A stretch of DNA of 64,000 nt from Kordia sp. GTDB taxonomy: Bacteria; Bacteroidota; Bacteroidia; Flavobacteriales; Flavobacteriaceae. Below, in pieces: positions 17,118 through 26,560 of this stretch. Under the pieces are notes generated by a model. That model did not search any database, was not told the DNA's origin, and saw only the letters and a program-made list of their open reading frames with translations. The stretch covers positions 1 to 64,000 of the forward strand of contig NZ_JAKVBC010000009.1 of assembly GCF_022447245.1 (NCBI RefSeq), in the 5' to 3' direction. Each line of letters begins with the position of its first letter. Within the stretch, counting starts at the first letter, position 1. The position numbers were made by a program, and so were the translations under genes.

Positions 17118-18506
17118 TTAACCTAACAAGTCATCAGAACCACCACCATCATTTGACGGTGCAGAATTTCCTCCGCCACCTTCGTTTCCAGTTGGAGTGT
17201 TGTCGTTTCCGCCAGCATCTCCTGTAGATGGGTTTTCGTTGTTTCTATAATATTCTTCGAATAATTCTTTCATGTCAATTCCGTAACGATCAGCAAAGTT
17301 CTTGCGGATTTCAACATCCTTTTCACGAATTTCCTGTAACGATTCAGCATAACTGCTGTAAATACCTTTCATTACTTTTTCGTGTACAGGAATATTTTCC
17401 ATCATATCTTGACGTGCTTTTGAACTTGCTGTGTACATTGCAGCTAGCGTTTCTCCAATTTTTTCATCAGTTTTTACACCTAAGTGTTCTAAGATTGCAG
17501 CAAACTCTTGATCTGTACGCGCTTTTAATGCAACTACATAACCATCGTAATAACGAATTCTTTCTTCTGTATCCGATTTTAGTTTTGCTCTATGCGTTTG
17601 TAAGTTGCTACGTAAAGATGTTAATACTTTGATGGTTAAGTTATGCTTGTGAACAAAACTGTCTTTACTTGCAGCCAACGTAATGTAAGCCGTTCGTAAA
17701 CCATCTAATTCTTCAACTTTTTGCTCAAGCTTTGTAATTTTAGCCAATGCTTCCGAATATTCAGGCGATTGCTTGTCTACAATTTCTTCTATTTCTTGAC
17801 GTGCCTGACTCAACAATGCTTTTTGTTTTTCAAGTTCAGTTTCTGTCTCTTCTTTCTTTTCTAAAGCTTTCGTGTGATTTTTACTTGCTTCTACAATAGC
17901 GTCTTGTAGTCTGTCCTCAACCTCTTTGATTTCAACCTCACGATCTTTCAAACGTTTTACGGCAGCCTGACTTTTAAATGAAAGTTCTTTCAACAAGGTT
18001 TCTGTATCAGAACTTTCAATACGCTTTTGAAACATTTCTTTTGCCTTTGAATCTGCAAACTTCCTGTCTTTTTCAGCTTGTCCTAACTCTTCTTTTTCTC
18101 TTTTAATTCTAGACTTTCGACCCCAAAGGTTATTCCACCATGTATCTGGCTTATCTAAAGCAGCTTGGTATTCTACTTTGGCTTTATCCAATTCTTTTTG
18201 AGCATCATCAATAACGCGTTGTTCTTCATCGTTTAATGTTGAAAAGCGTTCAAATATGATTCCTACTTCGTCTTGATAATCTGTTAAATCTTTAATGGCA
18301 TCGAGAAGTGATGTACGATCTTTTTCAGCCATATCCACCACATTATCCAACGTTGCATTCAATATCTTTTGGCGTACTTCGGGACTATCTTCTTGGGCAA
18401 GCTTCGACTTCATTTGGTCGATTGCTTTTCCCCAATCTACTTTGTCATTAGATTTTTGTTTTTGTTCTGCTCCTGAAGTTTCTAGTAAATCAAAATCGTC
18501 AGCCAT
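17118..18506 (-). CDS. Long coiled-coil protein, unknown function
   Basis: 462 aa, cytoplasmic by lack of signal or helix. Residues ~90-330 are strongly heptad-like and charged (IDDAQKELDKAKVEYQAALD, KALEKKEETETELEKQKALL, VEIKEVEDRLQDAIVEASKN). The region ~330-430 is helical (MMENIPVHEKVMKGIYSSYA), and the tail is Gly/Asn/Ser-rich, ending GGGSDDLLG. The architecture loosely recalls TelA-like helical proteins, but I see no diagnostic motif. It is the first gene of the run leading to the AAA+ ATPase, suggesting a scaffold or substrate of that ATPase. Confidence 0.72.
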   Translation of the reverse strand: MADDFDLLETSGAEQKQKSNDKVDWGKAIDQMKSKLAQEDSPEVRQKILNATLDNVVDMAEKDRTSLLDAIKDLTDYQDEVGIIFERFSTLNDEEQRVIDDAQKELDKAKVEYQAALDKPDTWWNNLWGRKSRIKREKEELGQAEKDRKFADSKAKEMFQKRIESSDTETLLKELSFKSQAAVKRLKDREVEIKEVEDRLQDAIVEASKNHTKALEKKEETETELEKQKALLSQARQEIEEIVDKQSPEYSEALAKITKLEQKVEELDGLRTAYITLAASKDSFVHKHNLTIKVLTSLRSNLQTHRAKLKSDTEERIRYYDGYVVALKARTDQEFAAILEHLGVKTDEKIGETLAAMYTASSKARQDMMENIPVHEKVMKGIYSSYAESLQEIREKDVEIRKNFADRYGIDMKELFEEYYRNNENPSTGDAGGNDNTPTGNEGGGGNSAPSNDGGGSDDLLG

Positions 18507-18944
18507 ATACTTAAGTGGTTTTTATTAATGAATGTATTTTTTTGTCGTTTGTTTTTAGTACTAGTTCTTTGAAACGTATCCTACTAAATGCGTAAAAAAA
18601 CGTTTTTGAAACTAGCATTTAAATATAAAGAATTTAACAGTAATATCTGTCTATTTTTTTTCGAGTTGTTACAGGTTGAAATTAAAAAAATGAATTTACG
18701 GGTTATTTTGTAGTATTTTTTGGGAATTACGCTTTTTTTCAAGCTTATTATGAGGCTTAATTTCGCTTCAACTTTCAATACATTTGGATAAGATGACGTA
18801 ATGCTTCTGGGTTTGAAAGAAAATACTTTAAAATATTGTTTGGTTAAGCTCCTTGATACTAAGGATTTAAAAATACGCATTATTAAGTATTGTTTTGAGC
18901 TAGTTTTTGAAGAATATTTATAAAACCCTAAAAAAATTAACTAA
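18507..18944. other. Intergenic region upstream of the AAA+ gene run
   Basis: 438 bases with very low GC and no supported gene. Minus-strand frames here lack a family signal and start codon context. It must contain the promoter for the run starting at 18506; no confident TAnnTTTG/TTG pair was identified. Confidence 0.4.
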
Positions 18945-19076
18945 ATGAAACCAGCAAAGACAACTATTCAAATCGGTAATCAATTTAAAGAAGTAGAAAT
19001 TTTTTATGATGAAGTAAAAGAATCCCAGTTGAACATTGCCATCGATAACAATCAGGTTACTGTTTCTCAAGAATGA
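18945..19076 (+). CDS. Possible 43-aa small protein
   Basis: A 44-codon frame with ATG at 18945 and TGA at 19074-19076, preceded by AAAAAAATTAACTAA. It reads MKPAKTTIQIGNQFKEVEIF, then YDEVKESQLNIAIDNNQVTVSQE, with alternating charged and hydrophobic residues as in a small beta-rich domain. It is too short for family assignment. It could equally be a degraded fragment of a larger gene. Confidence 0.4.
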   Translation: MKPAKTTIQIGNQFKEVEIFYDEVKESQLNIAIDNNQVTVSQE

Positions 19077-19172
19077 GAGTACTTGTTTATTGACTTCCCG
19101 ATTTTGGTATTGCAATAGAGAAAATTTTGGCACCTTTCTTGATGAAGTTTGGCAACGTTAAAATCAAACTCT

Positions 19173-19979
19173 ATGAAATTAAAAACTTTACTATCTTTAC
19201 TTGTATGCTACTTTGTTTTGAGTGTAAGTCATGCGCAAGGAAAATTGAACAGAGCTAAAGACGACCTTTCGGGAAGCAGCTCTTCTACTAGCAGTAATTC
19301 GCGTTCTTGGAATGATGATGACGATGATTGGGGAGATGATGATGGCTTCAACTTTTTTGAAGGTGTTTTTTTTGAAATAGCTTATCATGCAACTATCGGG
19401 ATTCTTATCGGTGATGGGGAAAAACGTTATTTTCATAAATATCCGTATTCTCATGGTTCACATGGAGAATATGCGTATCCAGAAGATAATGTTCCTATGA
19501 AAACAGGACAATTAATTTTGTCAAATACGTTTTTCACTAGCGGGAAACAATTCTATGGAAATGATGTAAAATTAAATTATCGCTTTGTACCCTTAGCTGG
19601 AATTGAAGTCAATCATTTGCATTTTTTTGAAGAGAACCCAAAAAGTGAGTTAGGGGTTAGCTCTTTTATGTTTAATTACTATAGAGTTCGCGAACAATAT
19701 GTAACTGCTTTTTGGGGAGTAGGAGCTACACATGTTGGCAATGGAGTAGATGAAACAGGTTTTACATACCAAGTAGGCGTAGATGTGTATTTGCATCAAC
19801 CTATTAGTATAACTGCTTTGTGGAAACAGAGTTTTATCAACGATTCTACTATCGATGAATTAAAACTAAATGCACGATATCATCTCAAGCGTTTTTCTGT
19901 TCATGGAGGATACAATCGTTACAAGCTAGGATCTGTACGAATTAATGCTTTAAGTTTTGGAGTAGATTATCGTTTTTAG
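19173..19979 (+). CDS. Exported protein with acidic linker and beta-rich C-terminus
   Basis: 268 aa from the ATG at 19173, which opens on a signal peptide (MKLKTLLSLLVCYFVLSVS...AQ); a TTG 24 bases earlier gives an unlikely longer form. After the leader is a Ser/Asn patch and an Asp run (NDDDDDWGDDDGF), then a region of alternating aromatic strands (NDVKLNYRFVPLAGIEV, FTYQVGVDVYLHQPISITAL, INALSFGVDYRF). The terminal Phe and strand pattern suggest a small outer-membrane beta-barrel. No specific family recognised. Confidence 0.72.
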   Translation: MKLKTLLSLLVCYFVLSVSHAQGKLNRAKDDLSGSSSSTSSNSRSWNDDDDDWGDDDGFNFFEGVFFEIAYHATIGILIGDGEKRYFHKYPYSHGSHGEYAYPEDNVPMKTGQLILSNTFFTSGKQFYGNDVKLNYRFVPLAGIEVNHLHFFEENPKSELGVSSFMFNYYRVREQYVTAFWGVGATHVGNGVDETGFTYQVGVDVYLHQPISITALWKQSFINDSTIDELKLNARYHLKRFSVHGGYNRYKLGSVRINALSFGVDYRF

Positions 19980-19992
19980 ATAAAACTTATAC

Positions 19993-21261
19993 TCACTCAA
20001 TAACTAAACTTTTTAAGAATGCATCCAGTGCTTTCAATGACTGCGGATAAATGTCTTCGCAAGTATCTAATATGAGTACGTATTGAATGTTTTCGTCAAA
20101 GCGATGAAAGCTAGATTTTACTTGATAAACTTCGAGTGTTTCATTCGTACTGTCTTGATCTTTAAAAGGAAAATTTTGTGCAGCTTCTAATTGCAAGCCT
20201 GGATATGTTGGTTTGGGTCTTTCTAATGCCACAAAATTAAAATGTCCGCCTCCAATGTGTGTATACATTTCTTTATTGATGATTTCATAAGCTTCGGAAG
20301 GTTGTAAACTGTCAAATCGATTTGTTGCTATTTTGTCTGGATACTTTCCAACAAATCTATTCGCATACTGTTTGATGTCTTCAATTCCGTCTGCAACATG
20401 AATCATAAGCATAATGGTATAGTCAATTGGAACGTCTTTGTCATTTAGTTCAGCTTTAGGGCTTAAAACCACCACAGCAGTACGTTTGTTATATTTAGAA
20501 ATATTCCAATTCCATGTAGAATCAACGGTAAAACGAACTCCTAAAGCTTTGCTGATAAATGTATTTTTAGCGCCATTGGGTTGATAGTCCCAAAGTTCTT
20601 GGGGCTTATACTCTTTAGCAGCATCGGGCGTTTTAATTTTTTCTTTTAAAGCATTGCGAAGCACTTCATCAATGGGGCTTGGAGTGCCTAATTTTGTAGC
20701 AATATCTAATGATTTTTGAGTATGACTAAACATGCCGGATAAATAAGAAGCAAATGTATAATCGTGCCAAAATGCTGTTTACCGAATATTTGGATTTAGT
20801 TTTTCTGCTTTGAAGAAATTAAGCATAGATTCTTTAGGTTTTGACGAATGTGCATAATGATTTCCTAAAAACCAATACGATATATAATTTGAGGTGTCGA
20901 GTGCAATTGCTTTTTGAAAAGCACTTTCTGCAATTGGAAATTGCTCGTCATCGTTTAAATTGTACCTATAATGTGAAATGGTTCCCGTAAGCAACCATTC
21001 GTCTATATTTTGTGCTTTCTTTGCAGATGCTTCTTGAATCTTTTTTAATCGTTCTAAGCTTTCTTCTCTGCTAATATCATACGTCCAAGTTTCTGACCAA
21101 TGATTAAATGCTTCTTGATGTTTTAAAACAAAATCTAAATCCTCTTGAATCAAACTAAGGTAACTAATATTCTTCAAATTAATCACATTAATATTGGAGA
21201 AAGCTGGAGTACTACATAAAATGGTAAAAAGTAGAAAGCAGCGAAAATATATTTTCATCAT
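19993..21261 (-). pseudogene. TPR-like exported protein gene with an in-frame TAA
   Basis: A 423-codon frame from ATG at 21261 to 19993 contains one TAA (20781-20779). Before the stop there are a signal peptide (MMKIYFRCFLLFTILCSTPA) and a TPR-like region (FPIAESAFQKAIALDTSNYI, MLNFFKAEKLNPNIR). After it, the frame runs on at once as TAFWHDYTFASYLSGMFSHT and a ~250-residue domain with FISKALGVRFTVDSTWNWNI. The second part has no start codon of its own until 20733 and no leader, so the two halves look like one broken gene. Family not recognised; a Glu, Gln or Lys codon could have occupied the stop. Confidence 0.7.
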
Positions 21262-21302
21262 GGTTTTATTGTAAATGTTCCTCCTAAAGTACTTTTTTGT
21301 AT

Positions 21303-21344
21303 GACATAAAAAAAGTGCATTTCAAAAAAATGCACTTTCTTTTA
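21303..21344. terminator. Terminator between TPR-like gene and acyl-CoA dehydrogenase
   Basis: Arms AAAGTGCATTT and AAATGCACTTT with a short A-rich loop, A run on the left and T-rich right side. It lies between two minus-strand genes and would end the acyl-CoA dehydrogenase transcript. Confidence 0.75.
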
Positions 21345-21366
21345 TATAATGTATGTTATTTTGAGT

Positions 21367-22509
21367 CTATTCTCTGATAACGCCTCTTGAAATTACGATT
21401 TTTTGGATTTCAGAAGTTCCTTCGTAAATCTGAGTAATCTTGGCATCACGCATCAAACGTTCTACATGGTATTCTTTTACGAAACCATTTCCACCGTGAA
21501 CTTGAACAGCTTCTACAGTGGTTTCCATTGCTACCTTAGAAGCATATAATTTTGCCATGGCGCTCGACATGTCGTAGTTATTACCTTGGTCTTTATCCCA
21601 ACCAGCTTTCATTACTAAATGACGCGCTGCTGTGATTTCCGTGTACATATCAGCTAATTTGAAAGCAATAGCTTGGTGATTGCAAATTTCAGTTCCAAAT
21701 GCTTTACGCTCTTTCGAATATTTTAAAGCCAATTCATAAGCTCCAGAAGCAATTCCTAGGGCTTGTGCAGCAATTCCAATACGTCCACCAGAAAGAGTTT
21801 TCATAGCAAACTTAAATCCGAAACCATCTTCACCAATTCTATTTTCTTTAGGAACTTTTACATCATTAAATTGTAATGTATGTGTATCACTTCCGCGGAT
21901 TCCTAATTTATCCTCTTTTGGGCCAATATCAAAACCAGGAGTTCCTTTTTCTACGATAAACGCGTTGATTCCTCTGTGTCCTTTATCTTTATCTGTTTGA
22001 GCAATTACTAAGTATACATCAGCACGTCCACCACTTGTAATCCAGTTTTTTGTACCATTAATTACATAATGATCGCCCATGTCAATCGCTGTAGTTCTTT
22101 GTGAAGTTGCATCACTTCCAGCTTCAGGCTCACTCAAACAAAAAGCACCAACATTTTCTCCAGTAGCTAACTTTGTTAAATATTTTTGCTTCTGCGCTTC
22201 AGATCCATAGGCTTCTAAACCATAACAAACTAATGAGTTATTTACAGATACAATTACAGAAGCAGAAGCATCAATCTTAGATAATTCTTCCATAATTAAA
22301 ATGTAAGAAATCGTGTCCATTCCACTTCCTCCATATTTCGGATCTACCATAATTCCCATAAAACCTAATTCGCCCATTTTACGAACCAACTCATTTGGAA
22401 ACTCTTGTTTATTATCGCGTTCAATTACTTCAGGAAGTAATTCCGTTCTTGCAAAATCTCTCGCTGCATCACGAATCATGATGTGTTCCTCTGTAAGATT
22501 AAAATCCAT
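21367..22509 (-). CDS. Acyl-CoA dehydrogenase
   Basis: 380 aa from the ATG at 22509 (MDFNLTEEHIMIRDAARDFA). A longer frame to 22551 is rejected because it would run into the promoter. FAD-dependent alpha,beta-dehydrogenation of acyl-CoA in fatty-acid or branched amino-acid breakdown. Motifs: CLSEPEAGSDATS (FAD/substrate loop), NGTKNWITSGG, and the catalytic Glu in QIYEGTSEIQKIVISRGVI near the C-terminus. Size fits the short-chain/butyryl type. It is transcribed alone, with a terminator at 21303-21344, and is divergent from anmK. Confidence 0.93.
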   Translation of the reverse strand: MDFNLTEEHIMIRDAARDFARTELLPEVIERDNKQEFPNELVRKMGELGFMGIMVDPKYGGSGMDTISYILIMEELSKIDASASVIVSVNNSLVCYGLEAYGSEAQKQKYLTKLATGENVGAFCLSEPEAGSDATSQRTTAIDMGDHYVINGTKNWITSGGRADVYLVIAQTDKDKGHRGINAFIVEKGTPGFDIGPKEDKLGIRGSDTHTLQFNDVKVPKENRIGEDGFGFKFAMKTLSGGRIGIAAQALGIASGAYELALKYSKERKAFGTEICNHQAIAFKLADMYTEITAARHLVMKAGWDKDQGNNYDMSSAMAKLYASKVAMETTVEAVQVHGGNGFVKEYHVERLMRDAKITQIYEGTSEIQKIVISRGVIRE

Positions 22510-22541
22510 AATCGTATATTGTATTAGAAAATTTTTAAAAA

Positions 22542-22579
22542 AGTCGCACAAAGATAATTCTAAAATAGCAGATTTTCAA
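22542..22579 (-). promoter_or_regulatory. Bacteroidota promoter for acyl-CoA dehydrogenase
   Basis: On the minus strand a TTG (22579-22577) is followed by 20 bases and TATCTTTG (22556-22549), matching the -33 TTG and -7 TAnnTTTG pattern. Transcription would start near 22542, 33 bases before the ATG at 22509. It supports that start. Confidence 0.7.
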
Positions 22580-22682
22580 TAATAAGCGGTTATTTTTAAG
22601 AATTCTTAATTTATCTATGTGTAAATTATGAATCTTGTTAGAAAGTGAATTTAAAATGACAAATTTTGAATACATTTACAAT

Positions 22683-23738
22683 ATGAGTCTGTACAAAGTG
22701 ATTGGTGTCATGTCGGGAACTTCCCTCGACGGAATTGATCTTGCCTATATACATTTCGAAAAAACAACACGCTGGAAATTTGAAATTCTGGTAGCAGAAA
22801 CGATTCCATATCATAAAAAAATACAAGCAAAACTTCAAGAAGCTATTGGTTTTAACAACAAGGATTTAGGAGAGTTTGATGTTGGTTATACAGAACATTT
22901 GGCAAAAGTTATCAATGCATTTATAAAAAAATATGCGATTGCTGAAATAGATGCTGTGTGCTCGCATGGACATACGATTTTGCATCAACCAGAAAAAGGA
23001 ATTACATACCAAATTGGCAATCTGGAGATTTTAGCAAAATTAATTCAACAGAAAGTAGTGTGTGATTTTAGAGTCCAAGATGTGGAACTTGGCGGACAAG
23101 GAGCTCCATTAGTTCCGATTGGAGATGAATTGTTGTTTTCCGAATATGACTATTGTTTGAATTTGGGTGGATTTGCAAATGTATCTTTTCATAAAGAAGG
23201 AAAACGAATTGCGTATGACATTTGTCCCGTAAACATTGTGTTGAATAAATATGCCAAACAATTAGGGGTTGATTATGATAATAAAGGAAAACTGGCTAAA
23301 TCTGGAAATTATTTATTAAGTTTAGGTGAGGAATTACACAATCTACCATATTACAAACAGAAACCTCCAAAATCCTTGGGATTGGAATGGGTTCAAGAAG
23401 AAATTTTTCCACGATTAGAATCGGCTAAAAGAAAAGAGATTGATTTGTTGCGGACGTTTACAGAGCATGTGGCAAGGCAATTAGCAAAAAACTTTACAAT
23501 TAGATCAAAGGTTTTAGTCACTGGTGGAGGCGCATACAACGATTATTTGCTAGAAAGAATTAAATATCATAAAGAACTCGATTTGGTAAAACCTGTCAAC
23601 GAATTAGTAGAATATAAAGAGGCACTTATCTTTGGTTTTTTAGGTGTATTACGCTTGCGGAATGAGGTAAATTGTCTGAAAAGTGTTACAGGTGCATCCA
23701 AAGATCACGGTTCGGGAAAAATTTACAATTATCATTAA
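22683..23738 (+). CDS. anmK: Anhydro-N-acetylmuramic acid kinase
   Basis: 351 aa from the ATG at 22683 (MSLYKVIGVMSGTSLDGIDL), a hallmark opening of AnmK; upstream in-frame ATGs would add a non-family extension. The enzyme phosphorylates and opens 1,6-anhydro-MurNAc in peptidoglycan recycling. Other motifs: CSHGHTILHQPE, VCDFRVQDVELGGQGAPLVP (phosphate/sugar site), NLGGFANVS and VLVTGGGAYN. Full family length. Next to an acyl-CoA dehydrogenase and an amino-acid dehydrogenase, with no obvious operon. Confidence 0.95.
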   Translation: MSLYKVIGVMSGTSLDGIDLAYIHFEKTTRWKFEILVAETIPYHKKIQAKLQEAIGFNNKDLGEFDVGYTEHLAKVINAFIKKYAIAEIDAVCSHGHTILHQPEKGITYQIGNLEILAKLIQQKVVCDFRVQDVELGGQGAPLVPIGDELLFSEYDYCLNLGGFANVSFHKEGKRIAYDICPVNIVLNKYAKQLGVDYDNKGKLAKSGNYLLSLGEELHNLPYYKQKPPKSLGLEWVQEEIFPRLESAKRKEIDLLRTFTEHVARQLAKNFTIRSKVLVTGGGAYNDYLLERIKYHKELDLVKPVNELVEYKEALIFGFLGVLRLRNEVNCLKSVTGASKDHGSGKIYNYH

Positions 23739-23782
23739 GTTAAATTGTCTTAAATGTATGCTTCTAAGAAGCGAACAATTTT

Positions 23783-23790
23783 TATATTTG
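23783..23790 (+). promoter_or_regulatory. -7 box TATATTTG upstream of amino-acid dehydrogenase
   Basis: A TATATTTG at this position fits the TAnnTTTG -7 element about 40 bases before the TTG start at 23830. The only TTG upstream is too far for a -33 element, so this is a partial match. Confidence 0.45.
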
Positions 23791-23829
23791 CTGGAATACA
23801 AACTATTATAGTACACAAAATACATATAC

Positions 23830-25056
23830 TTGAAAGAATTACTTAAAATATACGAAAACAAAGCACCTGAGATTGTTTTTAACTGGAAAGATCCGGAAAC
23901 AGACGCGGAAGGTTGGACAGTTATCAACTCACTACGCGGAGGTGCTGCAGGAGGCGGAACACGCATGCGCAAAGGATTAGACATGAATGAAGTGCTGTCG
24001 TTAGCAAAAACGATGGAAGTTAAATTTACAGTGTCAGGACCTGCTATCGGAGGTGCGAAATCTGGAATCAATTTTGATCCACATGACCCAAGAAAAAGCG
24101 GTGTGTTAAAGCGTTGGTACAAAGCAGTAGCGCCTTTATTAAAAAGTTACTACGGAACTGGAGGAGATTTGAATGTTGATGAAATTCACGAAGTAATTCC
24201 AATCACAGTAGACAGTGGAGTTTGGCATCCGCAAGAAGGTGTTTTTAATGGACATTTTAAACCAACAGAAGCAGATAAAATAAACAGAATCGGACAATTG
24301 CGTTTAGGAGTTATCAAAGTGATAGAAAGTCCAGTGTTTTCTCCTGATGTTTCTCGTAAATATACAGTCGCTGATATGATTACAGGTTTCGGAGTAGCCG
24401 AAGCTGCACGTCATTTTTATGATATTTATGGTGGATCTATCAAAGGAAAACGAGCTATTGTTCAAGGTTTTGGAAATGTTGGAGCAGCAGCAGCGTATTA
24501 CCTATCGCAAATGGGGGCAAAAGTAGTTGGAATCATCGACCGAGTTGGAGGTGTGATCAATGAAGAAGGATTTTCTCATGAAGAAATCAAGGAATTTTTC
24601 TTGAACAAAGATGGAAATACACTGGTGGCAAATAACATGATTTCTTTTGAAGAAATGAACCAACGCATTTGGGAGTTACCAACAGAAATCTTTGCACCAT
24701 GTGCGGCATCACGATTAATTACGCAAGAACAGATAGATAAAATGATCGATACTGGATTGGAAGTAATTACCTGTGGAGCAAATGTGCCGTTTGCAGACAA
24801 GGAAATCTTTTTTGGACCAATCATGGAGCATACAGATCAAAAAGTGAGTTTAATTCCAGATTTTATCTCAAACTGTGGAATGGCACGCGTTTTTGCCTAT
24901 TTTATGGAACGTAGAGTTTCTATGACTGATGAAGCTATCTTTGAAGATACTTCTAAAATCATCAAAAAAGCATTACAAAATACATTCAAGAAAAATGCTT
25001 CAAAAGTAGATGTAAGTAAAACTGCTTTTGAAATTGCATTAAAAGAATTAGTCTAA
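23830..25056 (+). CDS. Glu/Leu/Phe/Val dehydrogenase
   Basis: 408 aa. Oxidative deamination of an amino acid with NAD(P). The substrate site is seen in RGGAAGGGTRMRKGLD and GPAIGGAKSGINFDPHDP (catalytic Lys in GGAKSG) and YGTGGDLNVDE. The Rossmann domain has IVQGFGNVGAAAAYYLSQMG, and the C-terminal domain SNCGMARVFAYFM. The start is TTG: no ATG or GTG precedes the conserved KELLKIYENKAPEIVF opening. The product is shorter than hexameric GDH (~450), closer to leucine/phenylalanine dehydrogenase. Downstream NhaD starts 22 bases later. Confidence 0.9.
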   Translation: MKELLKIYENKAPEIVFNWKDPETDAEGWTVINSLRGGAAGGGTRMRKGLDMNEVLSLAKTMEVKFTVSGPAIGGAKSGINFDPHDPRKSGVLKRWYKAVAPLLKSYYGTGGDLNVDEIHEVIPITVDSGVWHPQEGVFNGHFKPTEADKINRIGQLRLGVIKVIESPVFSPDVSRKYTVADMITGFGVAEAARHFYDIYGGSIKGKRAIVQGFGNVGAAAAYYLSQMGAKVVGIIDRVGGVINEEGFSHEEIKEFFLNKDGNTLVANNMISFEEMNQRIWELPTEIFAPCAASRLITQEQIDKMIDTGLEVITCGANVPFADKEIFFGPIMEHTDQKVSLIPDFISNCGMARVFAYFMERRVSMTDEAIFEDTSKIIKKALQNTFKKNASKVDVSKTAFEIALKELV

Positions 25057-25077
25057 CCATCAACTTAAAATACAGAA

Positions 25078-26496
25078 ATGGAATCAGCAATAATAGCCGT
25101 ATTTGTCTTAGGATATTTAGCGATAACCTTAGAGCATAATTTAAAAATTGACAAGCTTATTCCCGCATTAGCCATGATGGCAATTTGTTGGGCATTCGTC
25201 GCTTTCGGAATCGAAGATTTTCAAAATTGGTTTGACTCTGGAGCACATGCATTAGTCGGTGGAGAAGGCGGTTTTGGAGAGCTCGCCAAACCTGAAAAGA
25301 TGCACATGATGGAAGAAGGATTGTTGCATCACTTAGGGAAAACCGCAGAAATACTGGTATTCTTACTTGGAGCAATGACGATTGTAGAGATTATTGATTA
25401 TTTCAATGGTTTTGCTACAATCAAAGGCTTCATTAAAACCCGAAGTAAAAAGCGTGTCCTTTGGATTTTTGCATTTTTAGCATTCATCTTATCAGCTATT
25501 ATTGATAACCTTACGGCAACTATTGTACTGATTTCAATTTTACAAAAAATTATCTCTGATAGAAACATTCGTATTTGGTATGCAGGTTTAATTATTATTG
25601 CAGCAAATGCAGGTGGAGCATGGTCGCCAATTGGAGATGTAACAACAACTATGTTGTGGATTGGAGATAAAGTATCTACAGGAAAACTATTTGGTTACTT
25701 ATTCTTACCATCTTTATTATGTATGATCGTGCCAACATTTATTGCTTCTTTCTTAAAGCCATTTCAGGGAAGTTTGCCAGAAGAAGAAGGTGTTGAAGAA
25801 AATAAGCCACACCGTTTTGGGCCAACAATGTTATACTTAGGATTATCTGCAATTATTTTTGTGCCAATTTTTAAAGTAGTAACACATTTACCCCCTTATG
25901 TAGGGATGATGTTGTCATTGTCGGTAGTGGCAATATTTGCAGAAATGTATAGTAATTCAAAATTCACGATGGCAGTTGTAGGTGCTAATGAAGGTCATGA
26001 GCATGAAGAAGCTGGATCTACACATCACAGTCCTGTGCATCATTCTTTATCAAAAATTGAATTGCCAAGTATCTTGTTCTTTTTAGGAATATTAATGGCA
26101 GTAGCAGCATTAGAATCTTTAGGCTTGCTATTTGGTTTTGCTGATTGGTTAAAGACAGCTACGCCAGGATTAGGAACAGAAATGGATCCTAACGGGGTTT
26201 CAGATTTAGTAGTAATGGCATTAGGAGTTGGATCGGCAGTAATTGATAATGTACCCTTAGTAGCAGCTAGTTTGGGAATGTTTACAGAACCATTAGATCA
26301 TCAATTATGGCACTTTATAGCTTTTGCAGCAGGAACTGGAGGAAGTATGTTAATTATTGGTTCGGCGGCAGGAGTAGTTGCTATGGGAATGGAAAAAATA
26401 GATTTTTTCTGGTATCTCAAAAAAATATCTTGGTTAGCCTTTATCGGATTCCTTGTTGGTTCGGTAGCTTTCATGATAATACGAACCTTATTTTAA
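25078..26496 (+). CDS. nhaD: NhaD-type sodium:proton antiporter
   Basis: 472 aa with about 12 hydrophobic helices. Na+ extrusion in exchange for protons at the inner membrane. Motifs: LSAIIDNLTATIVLISIL, AGGAWSPIGDVTTTMLWI and the second half's VGSAVIDNVPLVAASLGMF, with conserved Asp-Asn pairs in broken helices, typical of the ion transporter superfamily. A His-rich cytoplasmic loop (HEHEEAGSTHHSPVHHSL) lies near residue 310. It is 22 bases after the amino-acid dehydrogenase, so co-transcription is possible. Confidence 0.92.
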   Translation: MESAIIAVFVLGYLAITLEHNLKIDKLIPALAMMAICWAFVAFGIEDFQNWFDSGAHALVGGEGGFGELAKPEKMHMMEEGLLHHLGKTAEILVFLLGAMTIVEIIDYFNGFATIKGFIKTRSKKRVLWIFAFLAFILSAIIDNLTATIVLISILQKIISDRNIRIWYAGLIIIAANAGGAWSPIGDVTTTMLWIGDKVSTGKLFGYLFLPSLLCMIVPTFIASFLKPFQGSLPEEEGVEENKPHRFGPTMLYLGLSAIIFVPIFKVVTHLPPYVGMMLSLSVVAIFAEMYSNSKFTMAVVGANEGHEHEEAGSTHHSPVHHSLSKIELPSILFFLGILMAVAALESLGLLFGFADWLKTATPGLGTEMDPNGVSDLVVMALGVGSAVIDNVPLVAASLGMFTEPLDHQLWHFIAFAAGTGGSMLIIGSAAGVVAMGMEKIDFFWYLKKISWLAFIGFLVGSVAFMIIRTLF

Positions 26497-26560
26497 GTCT
26501 GTAACGAGTATACTTAATTAACAAAAACACCGTTATTATAGTCTAAATCAAAAAACAACT

